A stretch of 64,000 bases of DNA from Sitta carolinensis. Its lineage: Eukaryota; Chordata; Aves; Passeriformes; Sittidae. Numbering within the stretch: position 1 is the stretch's first letter; every line of letters starts with the position of its first letter. Below, piece by piece: positions 11,901 to 24,245 of this stretch. Under the pieces are notes generated by a model, which saw only the letters and a program-made list of their open reading frames with translations, made no database searches and was not told where the DNA came from. Made by a program: the position numbers and the translations under genes. The stretch is taken from positions 3,179,001 to 3,243,000 of the forward strand of contig CM063290.1 in the NCBI GenBank assembly GCA_032173965.1. Direction: 5' to 3'.

Positions 11901-12275
11901 ACCACCTGATGGCTGCTGAGGCCACTATCGACCCTGCAGGGCTGGAGTGGGAAATAAAACCAAGCCACCCCTTCAGAATTAAGACCTAATCCATCCTCCT
12001 GCAGCTCAGACTTGTGCAGTGATTTATGACTGAGTTCCTCCCGCCCCTCCGATGCACTCACCATCACAAACAGGCTCAGGGACCACTCAAAAAAATTAAA
12101 ACGCAGCTCAGCATAAGCATGGCAAATCTGTCTGTTAACCTTATGAGTTTCTTCAAAGGGTAATACCCAATGAAAGTAATTTCAAAAGCAACATATGGGA
12201 AAAAAGCAATTTAAAGACGGTGTGCCGGTGAGATCTTGGGGTTCTCTAATAAATTGATGTCAGGAGCTGAAATGT
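7875..12275. other. Mostly single-copy DNA with T runs
   Basis: No gene is supported. A T run of about 22 bases lies at 11266-11287 and A-rich runs at 11031-11060 and 11159-11170. The 220-codon minus-strand open frame at 11405-12067 shows no recognisable motif and is within chance expectation for a window of this size. Confidence 0.45.
8851..8906. repeat. Long poly-T tract
   Basis: The tract begins with T8 and short C interruptions, followed by an unbroken run of 37 T (8864-8900). This could be the oligo-A tail of an old minus-strand retrocopy or simply an expanded homopolymer; no retrocopy body was identified beside it. Its exact length is likely to be uncertain in any assembly. Confidence 0.9.
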
Positions 12276-12276
12276 T

Positions 12277-12815
12277 CACAGAATCCCAGAATGGTTTGGA
12301 TTGGGACGTTAAAGATTATATAGCTCCACCCCTGCCATGGGCAGGGGCACCTTCCACCATCCCAGGCTGCTCCAAGCTCCATCCAGCCTGGCCTGGGACA
12401 CTTCCAGGGATCCAGGGGCAGCCACAGCTGCTCTGGGCACCTTGTGCCAGGGACTCACCATCCTCACAGGGAAGATTTTTTACCCTAGTATCCAATCTAA
12501 ACCCGCTCTCTGTCAGTGGGAAGCCATTCCCTGTGTCCTGTCACTCCAGGCCCTTGTAAATTGTCCTTTTCCCCCTCTTCTCTCAGCTCCTTTCAGGTAC
12601 TGAAAGGCTGTGATAAAGTCACCTCGAAGATTTCTCCTCTCCAGTGTGAACAATCCCAGCTGCCCCAGCCTTAGAGCAGAGCTGCACATCCCTCTGATCA
12701 TCCTGCTGCTGATCCCCTCCTGTGCTGGCACCCAGAGCTGGGGCAGCTCTGCAGGTGGGGTCTCACCTGAGCACAGGGGCACAGGGGCACAGGGGCAGGA
12801 GCAGTGTGGCAGCAT
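12277..12815 (-). mobile_element. CR1 LINE 3' fragment
   Basis: In reverse complement this is a 5'-truncated CR1. The plus strand starts with the inverted tail (cagaatcccagaatggtttgg), followed by 'gggcaccttccaccatcccaggctgctcc' in inverted order. It then runs back through the 3' region (ccattccctgtgtcctgtcactcc) to an 'acaggggc' triplet repeat at about 12773-12800. At about 540 bp it is among the longest CR1 copies in the window. No reverse transcriptase coding remains. Confidence 0.9.
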
Positions 12816-13805
12816 GCTGGACACACGGGCGGGGTTTTTAAATCACTTGCACGTTTCGCTGTTTTTATTGAGGACACTCCTCTTTTGAAATCTTCAACTA
12901 TTTGATTCTAATTTTTTATTTTTTTTTTTTTTTTTGTGAGGCCAGAGCCAGCTGCAGTTCCAGAGCACTCCCACTGATGTCACCAGCATTACAGCTAAGC
13001 TGCTTTATGCCACTCCATCAGCAGCTCAGTTTATTACAGCTTATTTTCCCTCTCCTCAGCTGCCTGCTCATCTCACTCCTTTCTTCTGAGACTCCTTTTT
13101 ACACCCCTTTCAGCATGACTGCATCCCGTGGTTTGGCGCCCTGCAGGGAGTGCTCTGCTCAGACCATCTTGTACCAACAGGCAGCCCGAGGAGAGCCCTC
13201 GGTGCCAGGGACACCTGGCAGCACTCACAGCCCTGCTGCTGCCTGCAACTTGTCTGTTCAAATATTTCCAGTGATGGGGGAAACAAAATGTAACAGCCAC
13301 AAATCACCTGCCAGAGCGACCAGGCTTGCATCACAAACCTTTGCACAATCAATACGTGAGAAAAGCCAAGTGGTCCTTTGGTAAGTTAATTTTTTTTTTG
13401 AGTTTAGAAGGTGCTGTGTAGAAAATTGTGGTTCAAACCAGCTTTCAGTGTGCTGAATGCTTTTTATTCCAAGAGCAATCTTGACTGTACCTGTCAAGAT
13501 TGTATTAGAATGATAAAACCAATTAAAACAGATTTATTGCCTTTCTAAGATTCCTTTTTGAGATGGAAATAGTCCTGCTTTGAAAACATGAATTCATCTG
13601 TTCTGCACAGGTTGCACACATTGGAAAAGTATTCTCAAAAACCATAGGATTGCCTTTTGAAATATTTTTAAAATCTTTTACTGCCTGCCTTACTTGGCTG
13701 AAACAAGTCAGTAGAGAAGACTTTTTGGGGAAGGCTGAGAAGAAAATGGACCTACAGCCAAATTTCTGACATGAGCCCAGAAATCTCTAGTGGCAGGAGC
13801 AAATC
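12816..13805. other. Single-copy DNA, no gene seen
   Basis: It contains a T-rich run near 12912-12935 and no recognisable gene or transposon. Confidence 0.45.
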
Positions 13806-14296
13806 CCCCCAGTGTCCCAGTAGGACATCCCAGTGACATCCCAGTGTCCCAGTAGAATATCCCAGTGACATCCCAGCAGGACATCCCAGTGACATCCCAG
13901 TGTCCCAGCAGGACATCCCAGTGTCCCAGTAGGACATCCCAGTGACATCCCAGTGACATCCCAGCAGGACATCCCAGTGACATCCCAGTGTCCCAGTAGA
14001 ACATCCCAGTGTCCCAGTAGAACATCCCAGTGACATCCCAGTGTCCCAGCAGGGACATCCCAGTGACATCCCAGTGTCCCAGTAGAATATCCCAGTGTCC
14101 CAGCAGGACATCCCAGTGACATCCCAGTGTCCCAGTAGAACATCCCAGTGTCCCAGTAGAACATCCCAGTGTCCCAGCAGGACATCCCAGTGTCCCAGTA
14201 GGACATCCCAGTGTCCCAGCAGGACATTCCAGTGTCCCAGCAGGACATCCCAGTGTCCCAGCAGGACATCCCAGTGTCCCAGCAGGACATCCAGTG
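13806..14296. repeat. Minisatellite of 10-/11-bp blocks (catcccagtg / tcccagcagga)
   Basis: About 490 bp is built from two short blocks, acatcccagtg and tcccagYaggacatcccagtg, giving a basic step of about 10-11 bp and a common 21-bp unit. Variants at the Y position (agcagg, agtagg, agtaga) are mixed along the array. The long Trp/Asp/Thr/Gly-rich open frames on the minus strand (13708-14419) come from this repeat. Confidence 0.92.
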
Positions 14297-16999
14297 CCAG
14301 TGAAGGCAGAGCTCTGCCAGCTCACCCTTGGCATTATCACACTGTTTATTGCACTTTCCCCCTGCCAAATGATTGAAACCAATTAAATTATTGGAACCAG
14401 GGAAATGATTTATCTTCAAAGTACTGCTCTTGCCTGAGAAAATTAGATAAAACTACTGACTTTTCTGAAGTTTTATTGCTCCATGTCTTTACTCGTGGAA
14501 GGAAGTTGCCTACATCTTTTGGGAGAGTTATCTCTGACCTGGAGCAGCACTGGGTGTAAATCAGCTTTCTAATGAAAACTTCTGTATCTGAATGGGTGCC
14601 AGATCTAATCCCACAAAAATCCATGTCAAGGGAAGTTAAAATTCATATTTAGGGCTTTCTTATCAGTTTTGTTTGGCTGAAGGAACACATTCCTTCAAAT
14701 GCCCCACTCACAGACACAATACAAGAGTTTGCTCCTGAGAAACAAATTCAGTGATTGTCTCATTTCCCTGATCTGAGCAGCAAATGTTATATCCACAAAT
14801 GCTGTATCACTCTTACACACAAACCCAAGCCCCTACATTATTTCAATTAATGAGAAACATTATTGAGGAACACTCTGTAGCAAGTAGAGAGGGGCTCTCC
14901 TGGCAAATGCAAACCTGCACTTTCAATTGTGCAATGCCCCCCTTCAGAATTTCTAAGTCAAGATGACTAAAACCCTGACAAAAAATTAAAGAATAAGAAT
15001 TTAATTTTTTTTTTGCTGATCCTTGGAAAGCCAAGTCAAACTTTCCTTTAGAAAGGCATTCAGATATTGACTTAGAATTCCACTTCAAAAGGATCACCAA
15101 CACCCACACCCCCTTCGCTTCCGTTCAAAGAACTGCCACAACATATTTATTTTCTTTCATGGGGATCTTATTTATTGCTGGACAAGCAGGATACAAATAA
15201 ATAGGATCTCTGTAATGCTTTAACCCAGAGTATAAACGTCAATCACATCAGGGAGCTGAAAAGGGGATTTTAAAAGCATCTCAGCAGCTCTTGGGAGAAT
15301 CCTGCCCCAAATCCTTCCTGCTGTTTATCACCTGCACTGTCCTAAAGGCATCAGCTGAAAAGGAATAAAACCAATGGGACTCTTCCAATTTGCTTTAATG
15401 GACTTTGGATCAGTGCCCAAGCACATTAAGTTTCAGAGATAAATATATTTTTAATTCAATCAAGTTTCCCAAAGTTTCTGTCAAAATCAATTGGGAACTC
15501 AGTGGTCTTGTGGGAAAGACCTGAGGCCCACACACAACTCTGCCTTCTCCTAGAGCTTAAGCAAAAATAACCCAGATTTAGGCACTGGGAATACCAAACA
15601 CCACTGAAATATTCAACTTTCTTCTGTTCATGGCTGTCTCTGGCTGCTGCTGCAACCCTGTCCCCTGTGAATCCCCATCACTGACACATTAACTGTTCCC
15701 AAAAGTCTTGGAAAGGATTAACGTGCACAACTACCTGGAAAAGTGTCACACCTCTGCACTGGGCAGTGTTCAAGCAGGTTTGCCTTGAAAAATAAAGTCT
15801 AAAACAAGGACACAGATAAGCCTAACATGAAAAACAATTTGATTAATGCAGCAAGGGCCACAACAGGCGAGCAGCGAATGCTGGGCTGTCAGAGCTGCCT
15901 TTGGAAGAAATTAATGGAGGGAACAAGGTTTCAGTTTAATGGGATTACAAGACCTTAAGAAATGCTCATTTCTGTCTCAATTTACCTGACGTTTTTGTTT
16001 ACCTTGCAACCTCTCCTGTAAGGGAGTTCTGAGCTCTGCATTTGTAACTACTATATTACATAATGTTAGTGATAATCCTGTCCTGCGTGGCTCCCACGAG
16101 GAATTGCTCTGTCCTGTGCCCTTTTCCTTCCTTCCCACAGGAAAAGGAGCCAGGAGCAGCCTGTGCTGAGATCCCCCTTAGTCAGCACGGGGCTGTGGCT
16201 CAGCCCAGCCTTTACCCAGCAAATGCAAACCCATCCCTCACTCCATCACCAGCTGAACGGGAACACAACAGCTTTAGGCTAAAAGCAATCTAATCTGAAC
16301 CAGAGAAATATTGTGACATTAAAAGCACTGGAAATAGATGATAGAACATCTAGAAAGCTTTTAATCCCGGATGGGTTGGAGATAAGGCTGTTGTCACTCG
16401 CGGGAGGCTCGACAAGCTCGCCGTGACTCAGTGATGGATGGCCCAGCCTGCCAGGGCCGGGTCTGTACAAAAACATTATTTGTGGCCTTCTTACAAACAT
16501 TCATTGTCACCCTGCCTGTTTTAAATCTGAGCCTGCTCAAGCTTTGAAGGAAGAGAATGCCATAAATAATGGCGTAGAAACTTCTGAAATTGGGCGAAAA
16601 AGCTTTTCTGTGCATAAAGGTGGCACTGGTTTAAAGTCCAATATATTGTCATCTCCTCGGAGTAGAAGTTGTGGGAGGGTGGGAATTTTCTTTGTTCAAG
16701 AGTATAAAGGTTTAATTTCGAGCCCTGAGGACAGAAAGAATCAGGCCTGAGTCACCTGGGGCAGGTGTGCAGTGCTGGCTTTCCATCCTGCCAGGCACGA
16801 AAGGCCATCGCTCCAGCAGATCAATTTTTAAAAATGGAAACTCCTCAGGTCTGAAATTCACTTTAACTGCTATGAAGAAGAGACCATTCCCTGTGAACAC
16901 AAGGCAGTGAGCAGGGCAGTGCCTGTGCTCCTGCAGCAGGAGCAGCAAATCCCTCTGTCCCGCCCAGAGCTCCCAGCACTGCCCTGGTCTGGGTTTTGT
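14297..16999. other. Single-copy DNA with a possible conserved element
   Basis: No gene was recognised. The piece at about 16300-16600 has unusual unique sequence, with CpGs in an AT-rich setting and motifs such as gtgactcagtgatgg (AP-1/MAF-like), and could be a conserved regulatory element. That is an inference; conservation cannot be seen from one sequence. Confidence 0.4.
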
Positions 17000-17582
17000 G
17001 TTGTTGCTGTGACCCCAGAATTGCCCAAATCTCTTTTTTTTCCCAGCCAGGCACAGAAGAACAGCCCAAGATCTCTCCCTTCTCGTGTTCAAAGATAGTT
17101 TATTGTTTGATACCTAGAACATTGTGGCTCTGGCCTGCACAGATCTGTCTTGCAGGTGGAGTTGGAGCAGACTGACACCCTCTGGGCAGTGCCTATCCTT
17201 CATACTAAAATCTACGTATGCTTTATTTACAATAATTTTCCAATACCTATCAGCTATGTTAGACACTTTACTCTAAACCTATCAAAATGTGCCACCACCA
17301 CAGCAGAAGATGGAGGCTCAAAGACCAAGAAGAAGGGCAGGGACATGCCCGAAATCCTCCAACTTTGCCCCTTAAACCCCCACTATAAAACCCCTAAAAT
17401 TCTACATTTTCACCCTGTGCCAAGTTAACTCTCACTCTACTCACACTCCAGCGTCTTGTAATTCTCCATACAAGGTTGGTAATTTTTCCCATGGGCTCAG
17501 ATCAAGCACACAGGTGTTTTTGACTCTTTGCCAGGGTCTCTGCTCACCCAGGGCAGTCAGAGGAATGTTCTGGGTTCCTACA
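17000..17582 (-). mobile_element. Retroviral LTR (solo), minus orientation
   Basis: On the minus strand the stretch begins TGTAGGAACCC and runs about 580 bp. It passes a TATA-like ttttatag at about 17385 and ends with AATAAA (complement of tttatt at 17099-17104), followed by a terminal region with 'gaacacgagaagg'. The general order matches an endogenous retrovirus LTR of the type abundant in songbirds. No gag/pol/env coding lies on either side, so it is a solo LTR. The 3' boundary is approximate. Confidence 0.65.
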
Positions 17583-17954
17583 CCCTGGCACCCCACAGAC
17601 CCCCTGTGCTCCCACCCTGCAGCTCTGCCACCCCGGGGGTAGGAGCTGCTGCTCTCATTTCCCTGTGCCATCGGATTGTTTTAATTATCTGACTCAGAGT
17701 TAGAGTTTCTCAGAGCAAGGATAATTTTTCACCACTTAGAAAGCATCAAGCATCTACTCTGCGTGTAATTGAGGTCCTAAAGTCATTAAGGCAATAACAC
17801 AGGAGAGCTGTAAAAAATTATCAGAGAAAGTACAGACAGAAGAGATAAGATGCAGCTCTGGGAAAAGGAACAAAAGTACTTTAAAGTTCTATTCTTTGAG
17901 TCTTTGGCTTAATTAATTAGCTCTCCTCAGCTTGCTTTACTTCATATAAATTCC
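17583..17954. other. Single-copy spacer, nothing recognised
   Basis: This is a short AT-rich interval between the LTR and a CR1 tail, with no feature visible. Confidence 0.4.
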
Positions 17955-18105
17955 CCATGCCTGGAAGTGTCCAAGGCCAGGTTGGACAGGACCTGGAGCA
18001 GCCTGGGACAGTGGAAGGTGTCCCTGCCATGGCAGGGATTTGGAATGAGGTGGATTTGAGGATCCCTTCCAATCCAAACCATTCCATGATTCCATGGCTC
18101 TCATA
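17955..18105 (+). mobile_element. CR1 LINE 3' tail
   Basis: The copy carries the CR1 end sequence in sense orientation: ctggaagtgtccaaggccag, gtggaaggtgtccctgcc, ggatcccttccaatccaaac, then 'attccatgattccatgg'. Only about 150 bp of the tail remains. Confidence 0.9.
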
Positions 18106-20057
18106 TCCACGGCACTGATGCTAAAAGGGCTCTGAATTAATGAACACATATTTGACCAATTATCACATTACTCTGCAAACATGTTCTTGCAGGAGGAGAT
18201 TCTATTTGCTTTGAAGTTTACGTGATACTGGGAAAAAAACAAAAAAACAAAAAAAACCAAAAAAACAGGCTTTGACCTTGTAAACATCTCTGCACTTAGG
18301 ATTTATTTTTTTCAAAAGCATATGTAAACCTGAATAGTCCTCCTGAATTCAGTGTGACTCAAATCTCTGCAGGATTTGGTCTGGCAAATTACACATGCAA
18401 ATTATTCTACAAGAGGATATTTTGCAGATTGACTTAAACTCGAGGATGAGCCAATAGAGTAACTATTGCAGTAAGATATGGAAATTGCTTTGAATAAAGC
18501 CCATTTTCTAGTAACAAAATATTTTCCAGGAGAAATGAGATGACAAACACTCAACCAGATACTGCAGAGAGCAGCATCTCCTGAGCAAAAGCTGCCTCTG
18601 AGGTAGGAAAGCAGCTCATTGTTTTCTTCCTACAATCTGACCTTGCTCCTTAATGAATAGCAAAGTTCCTGGCAGAGAAAGAATTAAAGCTGGAGTTTCT
18701 AGAGAAAGTACCTTTTAAAACATTTCTGTCAGTTTAAGCAAGCACTGAATCCTCAATTACTATCCCCAAATTTATCCAAAACAGGTATTAAGCTGGAAAA
18801 TGAGGGAAATGAGGTTGTCTAAAGAGATTTCTTATGCTTCAGATTCAAAGAAATTAAACAGTGCCAGAAGAGCTGGTTTGTTGTTTTGGTTTTTTTTTTT
18901 TTTTTTTCATATTAAAAGACACACAAAATATTTTTTCTGTTTTTTTAGAGGTGAAAAGATCCATGATTAATGTTTTGACACCACCTAATCCAATCCAGCA
19001 TCCAGCTCAGCTGCTAATTCCATTTGCATGTGGTTTCCCTGACGCACAGGGATGGGTTGGTCAGGCTGGGGTCAGCATTTCCTTACTCTGAATTAATGAT
19101 ATCAGACCTTGGGGACAGCACCATCCTGGGGAGAAAATCCCTGCACACACCAGGCTCTTCCCTGGGCTCACACTTGCATTTGGTTTTTTAGGGTTAGAAC
19201 AGGAAACTCAGAGGAAACCTTAAATTTGGAAGTGAATAAGTGACGAGTGACTTCACTGCACTCAAACTATTTGGTTTAAATCAGAGGAGGATTTGATGGA
19301 TCGTGGTTTTAAAACATTCCAAGAACATCCGAATACCTGAGAACTTCAGCTGGATTTCAATCGGGGAAATCACTCAAACCTCAAGAAATAAAGCATAAAA
19401 GTGACCTCCCAGTTTTGGTTCCTTTGAGGAAAACCCCAGGACAAGCTGGAGAGAGAGGGGATCCTGGTTAGGACCTGAGGGTTGTGTAAGGCTGAGATCC
19501 CCAGAGATGGCTGAAAACAAGCTAAGAGAAAGGGGAGCACATTGGAAAAACATTGAGGCACACAGCAAAGGCAATTTCCCTGGATCTGCATTCTGTGTAC
19601 ACACCTTCCTTTGGAAGAGGAGGTTTATTTTTCTGCTAGCTTTGCTTGCTGCTTATTTCTTTTTATTTTTCCTCCACACTCATTGACAGAGTTGCTTCTC
19701 TTGTTTTGTTCAGGATCATGAATTTCTTTTGGGAACAGGCTCCTCTCATCAAATATTGCTTTCAAGGCTACAAAACAGGAGTGAATTCCACATCAAAACC
19801 GGGGGAACATTTGGTGAGGTGCACTGTGAAAATCAGGCTGCAGGAAGAATTTTTCAAAATGAGAGGGGCAGAGCTCCAGCACTGCCCTACTCCAGGAAAA
19901 ACACTGGATTTTCAGCTTCCACTTCTGCTGACAGGTTTAGACTTTTGGGGATTTTTCTCCCAGTTGGGAACTGAGACTTGTTCAGTCCTAAGGACCACAG
20001 ACTATCCATCTCTGCCTCCCACACTTTGAATTCATTGCCAGGTCTAGCAAACCTGAT
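18106..20057. other. Single-copy DNA, no gene seen
   Basis: An A-rich (aaaaaac)n-like run lies at 18229-18266 and a T run at about 18890-18907. No gene or transposon was recognised. Confidence 0.45.
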
Positions 20058-20116
20058 GGAATGGAATCATGGAATTGCTAAGGTTGGAAAGTACTTTTAA
20101 GGCCATCATGGTCAGT
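20058..20116 (-). mobile_element. Short CR1 tail remnant
   Basis: The plus strand reads 'aatcatggaattgctaaggttgg' (in two parts) followed by 'ttttaaggccatcatgg', which is the inverted terminal segment of a CR1. Only about 60 bp is recognisable. Confidence 0.65.
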
Positions 20117-23100
20117 GCAGAGCCACCCCATGTTCACCAGTAGATGTGGAAGGGTGAAGGTCTCAGGGGCAGAATTCCTGCAGGACAGGAGAGCAGAGAG
20201 TCTGCATGGATGAGGAGCAGCCCTTCCTTGGGGGTGCCCCCATTCCTGGGCAATCTCCAGCCAGAGCCAGCTCCTGTTTGGGCACCAAAACCAAAACACT
20301 CCATCTCAAGGGACAAACCCCTGGTAATGTGCCTTTGTAACTGCTGATTCCATGTTATTTCTTCCCCACTTAAACCTTTGGGCTGAAAATCAGCTGCAGA
20401 TCCTGAAACATCCAAAGGGAGAGGCCTCCCACCCTGCACGTGCTCCCCCCTCCAAAACCTTCCCTGTACCAAGCAGAACTTTGCTTTTGACTTTTTCACA
20501 GGGGCAAATTTATCCCCTACTTAATTCAGGGAGTCTGGACTGGCTTTATTTTTTACCCCCCTCCTTCTCCAAGTCTCCATTCCTTTAATTTATTAAAACT
20601 CCAATTCTGCTATTAAGGACTGAAAAAAAAATAATCAAATTATCCTCTCCTGAAACAAGAGCTCTGAAAGTGTTCCCCAAAGGCCTGCATGACTGAGCAG
20701 GTTTAACCTGCAGCCGTTTATTTACACGGATAAAGCAGGCTGATCTCCAAGGATTCCTCCAGTCCCGGACAAGATCCCATCTCCTCACGTGCATCAATCC
20801 CTCCTGCTAAAGGCAGGCTGACTCAGGGACAGGAATAAACGATATTCACTGACACCCGCTGGCACCTCGGGGGCCGCGGGGGAGGGAGCGCTGGGCTGCT
20901 TTCTTTGGGACAGGAGCCCCAGGAGTCGCCTGGCTGGGAATTCCCACACTGGGATATCGCTAAGGAGCTGATGAGCACAGATCTGAAACTGCTGCAGCCA
21001 CTCCAGCTGAGAGTGCACTTGCATTTAACAAGCCAGGGAAGCAGGAGGCAAGGGCTGGGTTTGATGCCCGGGTGATGGTTATCGCTGTAGAGAGCACTAA
21101 ATAAAAGCAAATCACAAGTACACGGCGCTCCTGGAGCCCTGCTCATTACTGGCCAGGCAGCAGAGGATGCTCTGAGTGCAGAGGGGGGAAACAGCCAGAA
21201 AAACACCCAGACAGCTTTCTGTCCACCCTCGGGAACCTCACCTTCCACTGTAATTACAGGCATTTAGCTCCTGGGAAAGCTACAGGACTTTATTGATTTC
21301 TGTAAGTTTAGGACGAAACTTGCAATGATTTAAAGGATTAGGATTTTAAATGGGTAAACTGGCTTCAGTTAATTAAAAGGTACAATAAACTCCAAAAAAA
21401 AAAAAAAAAAGGCTAATTAATACATTACCGGGGCTTAATACTTAATTTCAGATACAAGGTAGCCATTTAAACACACCCTTAAATGAGAAAACTTTTGACT
21501 GGGAGTTGTTAAAGTTAGCAGCAAAAGAGAATCGGGTACAGATTTACTGCTACCCTGATCCTAAAGGCAGCAGAGTGGCTTTAATGAGCGACGGCTCAGA
21601 GCTTCAAACAGCAAATCAGCTCCCAGTGCCCACGTCTGCAGCACAGCCAGAGCAGGAAAAACCTCAATATTCAGTGTGCTGGAGGCAGGACTGGGGCCAC
21701 AAAATTGTCAAATAAAAGCTAGCCTGACGTGGCAGGGATTTGTGTGAACAATCCAGCTGTTGCCTCTCTGTAGAGGTCGCTGAGAAGCCAAGGTCATTTG
21801 GAACTGAAATTCAGATTTGCCAACAGCTGGGCTTATTTACTTTGGTGATGGGGATATTCACACCCAACCCTCACCCTCCACTCGAGTTGGGCTTTTAAAA
21901 TTGTACTGCCCACATGATTTTAATGGCTTTATCCCTCATTTATCTCTCTTTTCGAGCAACTCATGGTAACGTGGAAGTGCCAGACCGATTTTTCTTTTGC
22001 TTGATGAGGGTGAGGCTTGGACAATTATAACGACATTAGAGAGAGGAAGCTCTGAAAAGCTGGAATTGTCTGTATGAAAATGACACAGTGTTTGCTCCTG
22101 GCCTTCCACAGAAAAGCAGAGAGAGCATTTCAGAGAAATAACACCCCTTGGTCAGATGCAAACAGGCACCTGATTAAAAAATTCACAGCTCATGTGACAA
22201 TTAAATCAGCTTCAAAGTGTTTAATTTAGAGGTTGCACGCTTGGCCTTGCTGAGTCAGCTGCAAAGTGTCCAACACAATCAGGTTCTTTCACCTCATTTC
22301 TTTCTGGGAGCTGAGCTATCGACCTTTGAAATCCATCTCAGCCAAAGTGAACGTGTCTCACAGGCAAATTCCCCCCTCCAAATTCCTGACCCTGGGCTCC
22401 ACAGCCCGTGACCACCTCAGCCCTGCAGCCTGCAGGGTTGGATGTGCCCACATCCTTCATCCTGCCCACCACGGGCAGCCTGGGAGCTGCCAGGCTGGGA
22501 GAGGAGCTTTTCTGACAGCTAGGAAGTGCCAAGCACAATTCCAAAGGCATCAGAAAGCCTCCTGGAGGATGCAGGGACACTGATGGATGCCCCAGTCGGC
22601 TGCTTTAATGCATCCAATTAAGCACAGACCCTGTCGAGTGGTTTCCAAATGGACCCAGGGAAGTCTCTCATCTTATTAAACAGAAATCACCTGGTGCAAT
22701 CCCCAAATGTAATTTTCCTCTCATACTCCCATGTATTTCACAAATTAAAATCCTTTTTCTTCAGATCCAGGAGCCAATATTCCAGACTCACGTATCCAAT
22801 TACCCTGTGAAGTCTGATCCAGTGCCTGATGAAGGAAGTTCTGATGTTTCCATCAAATTCAGGAGGTTCTGGAACACGCCTTTACAGAATAAGGAAGTGT
22901 TGAGATGGGAATAAGAGTCTCACCACTTACTTGAAGCCTCAAATCAGCTGCTAAGCAATAAATCTTGGAGTTCTCTATTACCTTCATCTCATTTTAGCAC
23001 AGATGGTAAAAGCTAGTGACCTTTATATTTTTTGTCTTTCTGTGCTGAGAGCTGGAGTAATGAGAATATAATGAAGGTCTCTTTATTTTCCAGCAGCCTG

Positions 23101-24085
23101 GGAGGACAAGGATTTTCCCAGCACTGCTCTGCTGTCTTTTCCCCAAAGTATTTCTCAGGGAGAGGAGCGAAGCCAGCCTTGTTCATGCCATCAGTCTCCT
23201 CGAGGGCTCCAACACACAGTGATCTAAACACACCCTTGAAATCCAGGTTTACTGGAAAACCAAATGGAATTGTGCTCCCTAAGCTAACTTCTCTCACCTT
23301 TGTAACACTGCTCAACCAGGCAGATAATGTAGTTACAGGCAAAAAGTGTTCAGAAACTCTAAACTGAGCAAAAACATGTTTTGTCTGGGTTTTTTTCCCT
23401 CCTTATTACCTTTTAGGTGAAATAAAATGTCCAATTTCTCTCCTAAAACTTGTTTCCACCTCCAAACTGTCTGCTCTGGTGGGGTTCTTCCCAACTGAGA
23501 TGAACACAGCAAGTGCTGGGAAACTGGGCCAGCCTCTTGAAGATAATTAATAGTGTTAATTACTGCTTTGCTTTGTGCAAACAATTCCGCCCAGAGAAAA
23601 ATCCAGGTGCAACAACACATCATTTGCTGCTGAGATATTTCGATACCACTTGAAAGAATGGCACCAAGGCTCGGCTGGGATTCAGCTGGATCCCAGAGCA
23701 GGAATGCTGTGAAATCGATGGTGGAAATAAACCTGTGCTGAGATAAACCCGTGCTGAGATAAACCCGTGCTTCCTGCAGTCACAGCCCTCGTGGAGACCC
23801 CAGGGGCAGGGAGAGGAAGGCAGGAGCTCCCTGGAGCTCAGGATCCCTGGGATGGATCCAGGAGCAGTCACCTCCAGGAGCCTGCCCTCAGGGCTTGTCA
23901 CCTTCCGTGCTTTCCTGACCTTTAAACTGTGACATCCATATAGATTTGCAGAGGGTTTGGGGGGAGGTTTTTCATACATGCACAGGTGATATATTTATTT
24001 AAGATATTGATATAGTTACAGGTGTTTGGAAATACAGTTTGGAGCAGAGCTGGAGGAAAGATTGCAGGATTAAAGGAGAAGAGTC
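20117..24085. other. Single-copy DNA with possible conserved elements
   Basis: No exon was recognised. An 18-base A run lies near 21395-21411. The stretch 20690-21720 is unique sequence rich in homeodomain-type TAATTA/ATTAA cores and E-box-like sites, which would fit an enhancer or conserved noncoding element; this is an inference. Confidence 0.4.
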
Positions 24086-24245
24086 ATGGAGCGGTTTGGG
24101 TTGGGAAATAATTTAAAACTCATCTCATTCCAACCCTCAGCCTTCCCCTATCCCAGGCTGCTCCAAGCCCTGTCCAGCCTGGCCTTGGACACCCCCAGGG
24201 ATGGAGCATCCACAATTTCTCTGGGCAGGAAGCTGCTTCCCCCCT
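24086..24245 (-). mobile_element. CR1 LINE 3' tail
   Basis: The inverted CR1 tail is clear: catggagcggtttgggttgg, atcccaggctgctccaagcc, then gcctggccttggacaccccc. The copy is diverged, about 160 bp long and truncated at its 5' end. Confidence 0.85.

Noticed and set aside
11405..12067. 220-codon minus-strand open frame
   Set aside because: No recognisable motif and no coding-type composition; one or a few frames of this length are expected by chance in 64 kb read six ways.
13708..14419. Trp/Asp/Thr/Gly-repeat proteins up to 224 codons
   Set aside because: They are translations of the 13.8-kb minisatellite in several frames at once.
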